DNA of 21,227 nt, from positions 1-21,227 of the forward strand of contig JBOGDF010000049.1 of NCBI GenBank assembly GCA_050701635.1. The letters run 5' to 3'. Both the position numbers and the translations under genes were made by a program. Below are positions 7,787 to 15,079 of the stretch, piece by piece. Position 1 is the first letter of the stretch. Each line of letters opens with the position of its first letter. Below the pieces are notes generated by a model. That model had not been told where the DNA came from, made no database searches, and saw only the letters and a program-made list of their open reading frames with translations. The stretch is from WHSM01 sp050701635 (lineage in GTDB: Bacteria > Actinomycetota > Actinomycetes > Mycobacteriales > Micromonosporaceae).

Positions 7787-7808
7787 GTCGATCTCCATCC
7801 AAGATAGG

Positions 7809-7819
7809 CAAGCTGCTTG
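7809..7819. promoter_or_regulatory. Operator-like dyad 1 between cupin and marR
   Basis: CAAGC-T-GCTTG is a perfect 11-bp dyad. Its centre (7814) is 21 bp from that of the second dyad, two helical turns. It lies between the two divergent starts, on the cupin side. It is a likely MarR-dimer site by position and symmetry. Confidence 0.6.
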
Positions 7820-7827
7820 ACAATATA

Positions 7828-7842
7828 CGCAAGCAGCTTGCG
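7828..7842. promoter_or_regulatory. Operator-like dyad 2 between cupin and marR
   Basis: CGCAAGC-A-GCTTGCG is a perfect 15-bp dyad centred at 7835, with the same CAAGC-N-GCTTG core as the first dyad. TTGACA occurs on both strands nearby (7817-7822 on plus; 7852-7847 on minus, with a TATATT-like box beyond the dyad), so a bound repressor would cover the promoters. Confidence 0.65.
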
Positions 7843-7861
7843 CTTGTGTCAAACTCGGACC

Positions 7862-8308
7862 ATGACCGACGACGTCGCCGCCAGCCTGCCCGCGCTGGTG
7901 CTCGGGCTCTCCGGCGCGCTGGTCGACGCGATCCACTCGGGCGTCGTGGCGCGCGGCTTCGACGACGTACGGCCGGCGCACGGTTTCGCGTTCGCGCGGC
8001 TCTCGGGCGCCGGCGCGACGGTCAGCGAGCTGGCCGGCCACCTCGGCGTCACCCGGCAGGCCGCCAGCCAGCTGGTCGAGGAGCTGGTGGCGAAGGGCTA
8101 CGTACGCCGCCAGCCGCACCCCGCCGACGCCCGCGCCCGGCTGGTGGTGCTCACCGACCGCGGAGTCGCCTGCACCCGGGCCGCGGACGCGGCGGCGGCC
8201 GAGGCGATCCAGCCCTGGGTCGCCACGCTGGGGGCCAGCCGGGTGAAGGCGCTGCGCGACGACCTGGCCCGGATCGCGCCGGGCGGACGGCTCCGTCCCA
8301 CCTGGTAG
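7862..8308 (+). CDS. MarR-family transcriptional regulator
   Basis: The 148-residue protein has the MarR winged-helix fold. The helix-turn-helix covers about residues 52-78 (ATVSELAGHLGVTRQAASQL) and the wing follows with RRQPHPADARARLVVLTDRG. Dimerisation helices flank it at both ends. The family usually represses its own gene and a divergent neighbour and releases DNA on binding a small ligand. The 63-bp region between this gene and the cupin gene holds two symmetrical boxes, consistent with that. The ATG at 7862 is the family-like start and has no ribosome site, so it may be leaderless. The ligand and wider targets are unknown. Confidence 0.9.
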   Translation: MTDDVAASLPALVLGLSGALVDAIHSGVVARGFDDVRPAHGFAFARLSGAGATVSELAGHLGVTRQAASQLVEELVAKGYVRRQPHPADARARLVVLTDRGVACTRAADAAAAEAIQPWVATLGASRVKALRDDLARIAPGGRLRPTW

Positions 8309-8359
8309 CGATTTCTGGCGAAATACTGGCAATCCGGTATGAAACCCCACGGCCTCCGC

Positions 8360-8365
8360 GATAGT
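8360..8365 (+). promoter_or_regulatory. Candidate -10 box (GATAGT) before the amidase gene
   Basis: GATAGT ends six bases before the ATG at 8372, and no ribosome site is present. This is compatible with a leaderless mRNA. A small ATTTC-TGGC-GAAAT hairpin at 8311-8324 lies further upstream, just after the marR stop. Confidence 0.35.
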
Positions 8366-8371
8366 GAACAG

Positions 8372-9538
8372 ATGCTTTCGGGGGTACGGGCAGCCGGGTT
8401 GGCGCTGGTCACGGCGGGTTCCCTGGTTACGGCGCCGGCACCGGCGCTGGCCACGACGGACGGGGCGGTGCGGCCCCACGTACAACACATTCAGCTTGGT
8501 ACGCGGCACGCACCCGAGAGCGGCGCGCGGCGCACCGGCGAAGCACTGGTGTTCCGCCGCGACCGGGTACGCGGCTTCAGCGCGTACGGCGTGAGCTGGG
8601 CGCACCGGGACGGCCTCGACGTGTCCGTCACCGGCCGGGTACGCCGCGCCGGCAGCTGGACGCCGTGGCAGCCGCTCGACGTCGACGCCAGCCCGAGACC
8701 CGGGGCCACGCGAGCCGGCAGCGGCCTGGTGTGGACCGGTCCCAGCCATGGCATCGAGATCGCGGTACGCGCCGCCGGCGCCGACCCGCCGCGGCTTCGC
8801 CTCGACCTGATCGACCCGCGCGACCTCCCCGCCGACCACCGCCCGGCGACGACGAGCGACCGCCGCGCGGCCACGGCCAGCGACCGCCGCGCGGTCCCGG
8901 TTGGCGATCGCGCGTCGACGGCAGGCGGGACCTCACGCGCGCCGCAGCAGCCCGAGATCGTGCGGCGTGCCGGGTGGGGCGCCGACGAGAGCAAGATGAC
9001 CTGGCAGCCGGAGTACGCCGACACGCTGTCCGCGATCACGCTGCACCACACCGCCACCAGCAGCGACTACCGGGCGGAGGACGTACCCAAGATCATGCGG
9101 TCGATCTACCAGTACCACGCGGTGAGCCTGGAGTGGGGCGACATCGGCTACCACGTGCTGGTGGACCGCTTTGGCCGGCTCTGGGAAGGGCGTACCGGCG
9201 GGCTGGACAAGCCCGTGATCGGCGCCCACGCGGGTGGTTTCAACGACCGTACGGCGGGCATATCGATGATCGGAACGTATACCGAGACGGAGGTGCCCGA
9301 CGAGGTGGTGGACGCGGCGGCACGTTACATAGCGTGGCGGTTCGCGCCGTACGGTATCGACCCGCGCGGCTCGACCCGGCTCACCGGCGGCCCGAACACC
9401 AAGTACGACAGCCGCGTCACCGTCACCGTCCCCCGTGTGTTCCCGCACCGGGAGACCAGCAGGACGGAGTGCCCAGGCGAACAGGGCATGGCGGTGCTGG
9501 GCCGGATCCGTGAGGCGGCGTACCGATACGGTGAGTGA
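8372..9538 (+). CDS. Secreted N-acetylmuramoyl-L-alanine amidase (Amidase_2/PGRP domain)
   Basis: The 388-residue protein begins with a signal peptide of about 27 residues (Arg6, an alanine/leucine-rich core, APALA cleavage site). A beta-rich N-terminal domain of unknown role runs to about residue 150, then a Pro/Arg/Thr linker with an eight-residue repeat (160-182). The Amidase_2/PGRP domain covers about 195-385. Zinc ligands by family alignment are His225 in ITLHHTA, His359 and Cys367 in TECPGE, with Tyr260 in GYHVLVD. The enzyme would cut the MurNAc-L-Ala bond of peptidoglycan outside the membrane. I chose ATG 8372 because it gives a proper signal peptide; an in-frame ATG at 8339 would add 11 residues. 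The next genes also serve envelope synthesis. Confidence 0.9.
   Translation: MLSGVRAAGLALVTAGSLVTAPAPALATTDGAVRPHVQHIQLGTRHAPESGARRTGEALVFRRDRVRGFSAYGVSWAHRDGLDVSVTGRVRRAGSWTPWQPLDVDASPRPGATRAGSGLVWTGPSHGIEIAVRAAGADPPRLRLDLIDPRDLPADHRPATTSDRRAATASDRRAVPVGDRASTAGGTSRAPQQPEIVRRAGWGADESKMTWQPEYADTLSAITLHHTATSSDYRAEDVPKIMRSIYQYHAVSLEWGDIGYHVLVDRFGRLWEGRTGGLDKPVIGAHAGGFNDRTAGISMIGTYTETEVPDEVVDAAARYIAWRFAPYGIDPRGSTRLTGGPNTKYDSRVTVTVPRVFPHRETSRTECPGEQGMAVLGRIREAAYRYGE
8855..8894 (+). repeat. Tandem duplication in the amidase linker
   Basis: The 16-base unit AGCGACCGCCGCGCGG occurs at 8855-8870 and again at 8879-8894, a 24-base (eight-codon) period. It encodes repeated SDRRA motifs in the linker and keeps the reading frame. 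Confidence 0.8.
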
Positions 9539-9621
9539 CCGCAGCGGACGATGGTGACGTTCCGGCAACGTATCGCCGGAACCAGCCGTGCGCCGGTCAA
9601 CGGTGCCGGCTCGCTGCGGCG

Positions 9622-9627
9622 TAGGCT
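9622..9627 (+). promoter_or_regulatory. TAGGCT -10 box upstream of the glycosyltransferase gene
   Basis: TAGGCT lies in the 175-bp gap between the amidase stop and the glycosyltransferase start, about 86 bp before the GTG. It matches the -10-like hexamer seen at several other starts here. It would leave an untranslated leader of about 80 bases. No -35 box is clear. Confidence 0.35.
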
Positions 9628-9713
9628 TGCTGCAACGTGTGAAATAGGCGACGTGCGACCCGGCCCAGCCGCGGAGCGTACCCGCTGCCAGATACTCAGC
9701 GAGGAGTTGGATC

Positions 9714-10862
9714 GTGACCGGCGGCAGCCTGCCCCGAGTGCTCGTCGACGCGACGAGCGTCCCGGCTGACCGTGGCGGCGTCGGACGATATGTAGACGGC
9801 CTGCTCGGTGCGCTCGCGCGTGCCGACACCGATTTGGTGGTCGTCTGCCAACGTACCGACGCGGAGCGCTACAGCCGTATCCTGCCGCAGGCCCGCGTCG
9901 AGGCGGCACCCAGCGCGTGTTCCCACCGGCCGGCGCGGCTGGCGTGGGAGCAGACCGGGCTGCCGATGTTCGCGACGACGGTCGGCGCCCAGGTGATCCA
10001 CTCGCCGTTCTATACCTGCCCGCTACGGGCCGGGCTGCCGGTGACGGTAACGGTGCACGACGCCACCTTCTTCACCGAGCCGGAGCACTACGACAAGGCC
10101 CGCGGTACGTTCTTCCGCTCCGCGATCAAGACCTCGCTGCGCCGCGCCGCCCGGGTGATCGTGCCCAGCAAGGCGACCCGCGACGAGCTGATCCGGCTGC
10201 TCGACGCCGACCCGACCAAGATCGACGTGGCGTACCACGGGGTGGATCCGGACGCCTTCCACGTGCCGTCCGAGGCCGAGAAGGCGCGGGTACGCGCCCG
10301 GCTCGGGCTCGCCGACTGCGACTACGTGGCGTTCCTCGGCGCCAAGGAGCCGCGCAAGAACGTCCCCAACCTGATCCGGGGCTGGGCGAAGGCGGTCGCC
10401 GACCTCCCCGAACCGCCCGCGCTGGTGATCGCCGGCGGCGCCGGCCACGACGACGACATCGACAAGGCGGTCGCCGAGCTGCCGGTGCACCTGCGGCTGC
10501 TGCGCCCCGGCTACCTCCGGTACGCCGACCTGCCCGGATACCTCGGCGGTGCGCTGGTCGCGGCGTACCCGTCGCATGGTGAGGGGTTCGGGTTGCCGAT
10601 CCTGGAGGCGATGGCGTGCGGCGCCCCGGTGCTCACCACGCCGCGGCTGTCGTTGCCCGAGGTGGGCGGCGACGCGGTGGCGTACACCGGAGAGGACGCC
10701 GACGAGATCGCGCGCGACCTGGGGACGCTGCTGGCCGACACCGAGCGGCGCGCCGAGCTGTCGCGGCGTGCGGTGGAGCGGGCCAAGGAGTTCACCTGGC
10801 AGTCCAGCGCGGAGGCCCACCTGCACTCGTGGGCACGGGCGGCCGCTACAGGCGAGGGTTGA
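9714..10862 (+). CDS. GT4-family glycosyltransferase (GT-B fold)
   Basis: The 382-residue enzyme has the two Rossmann-like domains of GT-B retaining glycosyltransferases. The N-terminal domain opens with PRVLVDATSVPADRGGVGRY (residues 7-26), the acceptor side. The C-terminal domain has the donor-binding loop FLGAKEPRKN and the ExxxxxxxE motif in HGEGFGLPILEAMACG (Glu290 and Glu298). The start is a GTG at 9714 with GAGGAG at 9701-9706, seven bases upstream. It is coupled by TGATG overlap to the mannose-1-phosphate guanylyltransferase. A GDP-mannose-dependent mannosyltransferase acting on an envelope glycolipid or glycan is therefore plausible; donor and acceptor are inference. The protein is probably cytoplasmic or peripheral, with no membrane helix seen. 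Confidence 0.88.
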   Translation: MTGGSLPRVLVDATSVPADRGGVGRYVDGLLGALARADTDLVVVCQRTDAERYSRILPQARVEAAPSACSHRPARLAWEQTGLPMFATTVGAQVIHSPFYTCPLRAGLPVTVTVHDATFFTEPEHYDKARGTFFRSAIKTSLRRAARVIVPSKATRDELIRLLDADPTKIDVAYHGVDPDAFHVPSEAEKARVRARLGLADCDYVAFLGAKEPRKNVPNLIRGWAKAVADLPEPPALVIAGGAGHDDDIDKAVAELPVHLRLLRPGYLRYADLPGYLGGALVAAYPSHGEGFGLPILEAMACGAPVLTTPRLSLPEVGGDAVAYTGEDADEIARDLGTLLADTERRAELSRRAVERAKEFTWQSSAEAHLHSWARAAATGEG

Positions 10863-11962
10863 TGGCTCAGCAGCCCCACCTGCACGTGGTCATCCCCGCC
10901 GGCGGCAGTGGCACCCGACTCTGGCCGCTGTCCCGCGCCAGCAATCCGAAGTTCCTGCAGGGCCTGACCGGCACCGGGCGCAGCCTGCTGCAGGCCACCG
11001 TGGACCGGCTCGGCGACCTGGTGCCGCCGGAGCGGGTGCACGTCGTCACCGGGGTCACCCACGCCGCCGCGGTGGCGCGCCAGCTGCCCTCCGTACCGGA
11101 GGCGAACCTGCTGGTGGAGCCGTCGCCGCGAGACTCCTGCGCCGCGATCGCACTGGCCGCCGCCCTGATCGCGGTACGCGAGCCCGACGCGATGATGGGT
11201 GCGTTCCCGGCCGACCACCTGGTGGCCGACGTACCGGCGTTCACCGCCGCGGTGCGTACCGCCGTGACGGCGGCCGCCGGCGGCTACCTCGCCACCATCG
11301 GTGTCACCCCGACCCGCCCCGAGGTGGGGTATGGCTACCTGCGCTGCGGCGAGCCGCTGCCCGGTGTCGCCGGCGCGGTACGGGTCGCGGAGTTCAAGGA
11401 GAAGCCGTCGTACGACGTCGCCGAGCGGTATCTGAAGTCCGGCGACTACCTGTGGAACGCCGGGATGTTCCTGTGGCAGGTGTCGGCGTTCCTCGACGAG
11501 CTGGCGCGGCAACGCCCCGAGCTGCACGCCGGCGTCACCCGGATCGCCGCCGGCTGGGACAACCCGTCCCGCGAGACGGTGCTCACCGAGGAGTGGCCCC
11601 GGCTGGAGAAGATCTCCGTCGACTACGCGGTGATGGAAGGCGCGGCGGCCGCCGGCCGGGTGGCCACCGTGCCCGGGGACTTCGGGTGGAACGACGTCGG
11701 CGACTTCCGCACCCTGGGCGACGTACTGCCCGCCGACGCCGCCGGCAACGTGGTGATCGGCGACGGTGACCTGCTGCTGGTCGACGCCGAGCACAACGTG
11801 GCGGTCCCGGCGCCGGGCCGGCTGCTGGCGATGCTCGGGGTGAGCGACCTGGTGGTGGTGGACACCGGCGACGCCGTACTGGTCTGCCACCGGGAGCGGG
11901 CGCAGGACGTAAAACAGCTGGTCAACGAGCTACGCAACCGCGGCGACACCAACCACACCTAG
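10862..11962 (+). CDS. manC: Mannose-1-phosphate guanylyltransferase
   Basis: The 366-residue protein makes GDP-mannose from mannose-1-phosphate and GTP. The nucleotidyltransferase signature GGSGTRLWPLSRASNPK is at residues 14-30, and FKEKPS is the sugar-phosphate-contact motif. WNAGMFLW and DFGWNDVGDF are family hallmarks. The length fits the short ManC type without a fused isomerase domain. Its ATG at 10862 overlaps the glycosyltransferase stop as TGATG, so the two are translationally coupled. GDP-mannose feeds envelope mannosides such as phosphatidylinositol mannosides (established role in actinobacteria). It ends in a 4-bp overlap with the convergent YjbR gene. An open frame continuing about 80 codons upstream is only the glycosyltransferase gene read out of frame. 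Confidence 0.93.
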   Translation: MAQQPHLHVVIPAGGSGTRLWPLSRASNPKFLQGLTGTGRSLLQATVDRLGDLVPPERVHVVTGVTHAAAVARQLPSVPEANLLVEPSPRDSCAAIALAAALIAVREPDAMMGAFPADHLVADVPAFTAAVRTAVTAAAGGYLATIGVTPTRPEVGYGYLRCGEPLPGVAGAVRVAEFKEKPSYDVAERYLKSGDYLWNAGMFLWQVSAFLDELARQRPELHAGVTRIAAGWDNPSRETVLTEEWPRLEKISVDYAVMEGAAAAGRVATVPGDFGWNDVGDFRTLGDVLPADAAGNVVIGDGDLLLVDAEHNVAVPAPGRLLAMLGVSDLVVVDTGDAVLVCHRERAQDVKQLVNELRNRGDTNHT

Positions 11963-12366
11963 ACATGGTTGGCCTGCCACTGCTTCACCAGGCGCTTGGG
12001 TGCCTGGCACAGCCACGCCTCGGTGACCAGCTCGCGCGCCTCGTCGCTGGTGAGCCGGTCCAGGTGGGAGATGCGTACCAGGATCGCGGGGTAGCCGTTG
12101 AAGTGCGGGGTGGTGAAGTACGCCCCCGACGGGTCGGCGAGCAGCGCCTCCTTGACGCCCTCGTCGGCCACCCGGAACATCAGCACGTCATCCAGCCGCT
12201 CGCCGGTCTCCGGGTCGACCGCGTCGGGCCGCTGGCTGCGGTGCACCAGGATCAATTTCTTCCGCACCCGGTACGCCGGCCGCCCGTCGTCGGACAGCTC
12301 CTCCGTCACCTCGGGCAGCCCCCGGGCGAACTGCCGGAGCTCGTCGAAACTCGCCATGCCCGGCAT
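11959..12366 (-). CDS. MmcQ/YjbR family protein
   Basis: The 135-residue protein belongs to the MmcQ/YjbR family, small CyaY-like-fold proteins thought to bind DNA, of no settled function. Typical features are FARGLPEVTEEL near the N-terminus and AYRVRKKLILVHR. YPAILVRISHLD in the middle and EAWLCQAPKRLVKQW at the end also fit. The start is placed at ATG 12366, preceded on its strand by a G-rich GGGGGTGG; ATG 12357 is an alternative. Its stop and the ManC stop share the four bases CTAG, so the two converging genes overlap. It is probably co-transcribed with the SRPBCC gene, which lies 37 bp upstream on the same strand. Confidence 0.85.
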   Translation of the reverse strand: MPGMASFDELRQFARGLPEVTEELSDDGRPAYRVRKKLILVHRSQRPDAVDPETGERLDDVLMFRVADEGVKEALLADPSGAYFTTPHFNGYPAILVRISHLDRLTSDEARELVTEAWLCQAPKRLVKQWQANHV

Positions 12367-12403
12367 GGTGCCACCACCCCCTGACAAGTCCTGACGGCTC
12401 GGG

Positions 12404-12853
12404 TCAGGCGGCGGTCAGGTGCGCGTCGAGATCGTGCAGGTCCTTGGTCAGGTTGCGGCGCACCATCATGCCCATCAACGGCCCCGTCACGTGGTAGTAC
12501 GCGCTCGCGTCGCCGCGTACCCGGATGCTCGCCAGGGTGCCGTCCGGGTGCGGCTCGAACCGGTACGTCACGTGCATCGGCATCGGCCCCGACACCGAGC
12601 GCATGTCCAGCACGGTCGGCGGGTCGTACTCCTCCACCCGCAGCACGTAGTCGATCCGCTTGCCGAGGAAGTACGCGGTACGGGTCACCTCGGCGCCCAC
12701 CCCGAACTCGTCGCCGGACTCCGCGGGTTTCGACAGCGACGCCTCGCGGATCCCCTGTGTCCACTCGTGGTCGTGCCGACAGTCCATGGCGTACGCCGCG
12801 ACCTTCTCGGGCGGCAGCCCGATCACCCGTTCCACCCGTACGTCCATCGCCAT
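12404..12853 (-). CDS. SRPBCC-family protein (polyketide cyclase/START-like)
   Basis: The 149-residue product has the SRPBCC helix-grip layout, a barrel around a hydrophobic pocket. The N-terminal strand MDVRVERVIGLPPEKVAAYA is typical, followed by repeated beta-strands (VLRVEEYDPPTVLDMRSV, VTYRFEPHPDGTLASIRVRG) and a C-terminal helix (about 125-148). Such proteins bind lipids or other small hydrophobic ligands, or support cyclisation; none is indicated here. The start is uncertain: GTG 12859, ATG 12853 and ATG 12847 are in frame within 12 bases, and no ribosome site separates them. I chose 12853. It diverges from the toxin-antitoxin pair. Confidence 0.8.
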   Translation of the reverse strand: MAMDVRVERVIGLPPEKVAAYAMDCRHDHEWTQGIREASLSKPAESGDEFGVGAEVTRTAYFLGKRIDYVLRVEEYDPPTVLDMRSVSGPMPMHVTYRFEPHPDGTLASIRVRGDASAYYHVTGPLMGMMVRRNLTKDLHDLDAHLTAA

Positions 12854-12915
12854 GCCCACATCGTGGCGGCCAGGCCGGCTCCGCGTCAGCGATTACGCAG
12901 AACTGCTCAGGGCGT

Positions 12916-12964
12916 TGGTGACAGTCGTCGCGCATTAGTGACTATCGGACTAGGCTAGTGACTA
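12916..12964 (+). promoter_or_regulatory. Three operator-like boxes at 20-bp spacing before vapBC
   Basis: TAGTGACTA occurs exactly twice, at 12936-12944 and 12956-12964, each a dyad TAGT-N-ACTA. A degenerate third copy TGGTGACAG lies at 12916-12924. The three are exactly 20 bp apart, so they fall on nearly the same helix face. They surround the TAGGCT -10-like box. This is the arrangement expected for cooperative self-repression by an antitoxin or toxin-antitoxin complex. Confidence 0.65.
12951..12956 (+). promoter_or_regulatory. TAGGCT -10 box for the vapBC operon
   Basis: TAGGCT lies between two operator-like boxes and shares its last base with the downstream one. Transcription would start near 12963. 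A GTG at 12966 could be read leaderless, but the ATG at 12996 has a much better ribosome site. Confidence 0.5.
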
Positions 12965-12995
12965 AGTGCGGCAGATGGTCACGGAGGTGAGAGAC

Positions 12996-13322
12996 ATGAC
13001 GGCTGCGCATGCCGAGCCCGAACGGGTCCCGGTGCACCGATTGATTCACGACAGCCGCACCGTGCTGGGCCTCGTCGAGTCGGGTCATCGGGTAGAGGTC
13101 ACCCGACGTGGCAAGGTCATTGCGTTGATCGTGCCGCCGGACCCGGACGAGACGGCGGTCGACGAGCTGGTGGCGGCGGGTCACGCGCCGCCGGACTGGC
13201 GGGCACGGCAGGCCGCGTTGCGGCGTCGGCTGCTCGACCTTCCGGTCCGCTCGATGCCGGCGGGGCCGCCGGTCGGTTCGGAGGCGGTCCTGGCCGATCG
13301 CGAGGAGACGGGCGAGCGGTGA
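12996..13322 (+). CDS. vapB: Phd/YefM-type antitoxin of a VapBC-like module
   Basis: The 108-residue protein carries a Phd/YefM-like N-terminal domain, seen in RVPVHRLIHDSRTVLGLVES and VEVTRRGKVIALIVPP (about residues 11-46). This part binds DNA as a dimer. The C-terminal half, rich in Arg, Ala and Asp/Glu, would wrap the toxin. The start at ATG 12996 has GGAGGTGA at 12983-12990, five bases upstream; GTG 12966 and ATG 12975 are in frame but weaker. The stop overlaps the toxin start as GTGA, the usual coupling in such modules. Operator-like boxes lie upstream. The symbol is by module type, not by a proven VapB sequence match. Confidence 0.85.
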   Translation: MTAAHAEPERVPVHRLIHDSRTVLGLVESGHRVEVTRRGKVIALIVPPDPDETAVDELVAAGHAPPDWRARQAALRRRLLDLPVRSMPAGPPVGSEAVLADREETGER

Positions 13323-13711
13323 TCTACCTCGACGCCTGTGCTTTGATCAAGCTGCTGATCCCGGAGCCGGAGTCGGTCGCGCTCGCCGATTACCTCGCGG
13401 TCGTTCCGGAGCCCCTGGTCACCTCTGAGCTGTCCACTGTGGAGCTGCATCGGGCGCTCACTCGACTGGAGGCCGGCGACGAGCTGCACGACGCCGCGGA
13501 CGCCGTACTCGGCGATCTGCTGAGGCTCCCGCTCGGCCCGGCGGTGTCTTCGGCCGCCCGGCTGCCAGGTCGGCACCTGCGCAGCCTGGATGCGCTCCAC
13601 CTGGCTACGGCTCGCGAGCTCGCCGGTCCGCTGACCGAACTGATCACGTACGACAAGCGACTCGCCGAGCACGCAGCGGCCGCCGGCGTCACGGTGACCG
13701 CTCCGAGTTAG
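13319..13711 (+). CDS. vapC: PIN-domain ribonuclease toxin (VapC type)
   Basis: The 130-residue protein is a single PIN domain. The acidic metal-binding residues are visible: Asp5 in IYLDACALIKL, Glu42 in STVELHRAL, Asp91 in SLDALHLATA and Asp112 in TYDKRL. VapC toxins cleave specific tRNAs or rRNA and stop growth when the antitoxin is degraded (established for the family; this target is unknown). The start is GTG 13319, overlapping the antitoxin stop. All four residues are intact, so it is probably active. Only nine bases separate its stop from that of the converging CofE gene. Confidence 0.92.
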   Translation: MIYLDACALIKLLIPEPESVALADYLAVVPEPLVTSELSTVELHRALTRLEAGDELHDAADAVLGDLLRLPLGPAVSSAARLPGRHLRSLDALHLATARELAGPLTELITYDKRLAEHAAAAGVTVTAPS

Positions 13712-13720
13712 ACGAGGCCG

Positions 13721-15079
13721 TCATCCACGGGCTCGGGCGAGCGCCGGTGCGATCAGCCGCTCGACGCCTGACGCGAGCGGCGACGGCAGCGCGCCGGGGG
13801 CGTACCAGCCGAGGTCAAGGGATTCGTCGCTGAGCTGCTCGGCGGCGCCGTCGGGCGCCACCGCCACGAACCGTACGTCCAGGTGCCGGGTCGGTACGCC
13901 GAGCGAGCAGGTCACCGGGTGGATGTCCACGTCGATCGGCTCCGGATCCAGCCGCAGCCCGGCGATGCCGCTCTCCTCCGACGCCTCCCGCAGCGCCGCC
14001 GCGGCCAGCGTGTCGTCGCCCGGCTCGCAGTGCCCGCCCAGCTGCACCCACCGGCGGATCCGGCCGTGCAGCGCGAGCAGCACCCGGGTGGCGGTGGCGT
14101 CGACCACCAGCACGCTCGCGGTGAGGTGCCCGGCGACCGTCTCCCGGCGCATCGCCCCCGGCTCGGCGGCGAGGTAGTCGAGCAGCTCGTCGCGTACCCC
14201 CGCCTGGTGTTCATCCGGTGGGATCCAGGCGGTGAGGGTACGCACCGCGTCCGCGTGCAGCCGCGCATCGCTCCGGCCGGCCGCCACCGCCTCGGCGGTG
14301 CCGAGCGAGAACATGTCCTCCTCGGCGGGGCGTACCAGGGCGCTCGCGCCCGGGGCGTCGTCTGCCAGCAGCTTCGGGTCCACCCCCCGCACCACCGCCA
14401 CCGGTACGCCGTCCAGCTTCCCCTTCACCAGCTCGCCCGCGGCGGCCAGCTCGTCGGCGATCGCGTGCTGGGTGAGCTGCAGCGGGTTGCCGTACCGGTC
14501 GATCTCGCCGCGGTGGTCGCGCAGCGGCTGCAGCCCGGACACCCCGATCGCCAGGTCGACCAGGCCGAGCCGCCACGGCCGCCCCATGGTGTCGGTGACC
14601 ACCACCGCGACGTCGATCCCGAGCCGTTTCCGCAGCTCAGCGCGGAGTCGCCGAGCCGACGCGTCCGGGTCGACCGGCAACAGCACCAGCCGGCCACTCT
14701 CCACATTGGACGCGTCGATGCCGGCGCTGGCCAGCACCAGGCCGTGCCGGGTCTGCACGATCCGGGTCGGTCCGCGCCGCGCCACCTCACGTGCCGACTC
14801 GGCGTCGATCGCGGCCTGCCGGGCCCGTTCCGCTTCCTCCGGATCCGGGGGTACGTCGACCAGCCGCCCCTCCGCCTTGCTCACGATCTTGCTGGTCACC
14901 ACCAGGACATCGCCGGCCGCCAGCCATGGCGCGGCGCCGGCGATCAGCCCGGCCAGGTCGTCGCCGGGTCGGACCTCGCCGATCCCGTGCACCGGCCAGA
15001 TGCTGAGCCCGGCGGTAGGGCCGGGGCCGGCCGGGCCGGTGGGGCGTGCGGAGCCGGCCGGGCCGGTGGCCGCGGTCAC
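13721..15079 (-). CDS. cofE: Coenzyme F420-0:L-glutamate ligase fused to a C-terminal Nudix domain
   Basis: The single 452-residue frame joins two domains. CofE, about residues 24-262, adds glutamate residues to F420-0 with GTP; its markers are PVHGIGEVRPGDDL, VVTSKIVSKAEGR, GPTRIVQTRHG and SAGIDASNV. DTMGRPWRLGLVDLAIGVSG and GNPLQLTQHAIADELA are further CofE markers. After a helical linker (about 263-310), a Nudix domain runs from about 315 to 448. Its box is QLGGHCEPGDDTL then REASEESGI (Glu365, Glu368, Glu369 present; position 356 is Asp instead of Glu). The first 24 residues are Gly/Pro-rich. The start GTG 15079 overlaps the CofD stop as GTGA. Mycobacterial FbiB instead carries a C-terminal nitroreductase domain, absent here. 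No frameshift or internal stop marks the junction. Confidence 0.9.
   Translation of the reverse strand: MTAATGPAGSARPTGPAGPGPTAGLSIWPVHGIGEVRPGDDLAGLIAGAAPWLAAGDVLVVTSKIVSKAEGRLVDVPPDPEEAERARQAAIDAESAREVARRGPTRIVQTRHGLVLASAGIDASNVESGRLVLLPVDPDASARRLRAELRKRLGIDVAVVVTDTMGRPWRLGLVDLAIGVSGLQPLRDHRGEIDRYGNPLQLTQHAIADELAAAGELVKGKLDGVPVAVVRGVDPKLLADDAPGASALVRPAEEDMFSLGTAEAVAAGRSDARLHADAVRTLTAWIPPDEHQAGVRDELLDYLAAEPGAMRRETVAGHLTASVLVVDATATRVLLALHGRIRRWVQLGGHCEPGDDTLAAAALREASEESGIAGLRLDPEPIDVDIHPVTCSLGVPTRHLDVRFVAVAPDGAAEQLSDESLDLGWYAPGALPSPLASGVERLIAPALARARG
15026..15069 (-). repeat. 17-bp direct repeat in the CofE N-terminal extension
   Basis: GCCGGCCGGGCCGGTGG is present at 15026-15042 and 15053-15069, a 27-bp (nine-codon) period. 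It encodes two TGPAG motifs at the start of CofE and preserves the frame. Replication slippage in a variable terminus is the likely origin. Confidence 0.75.
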
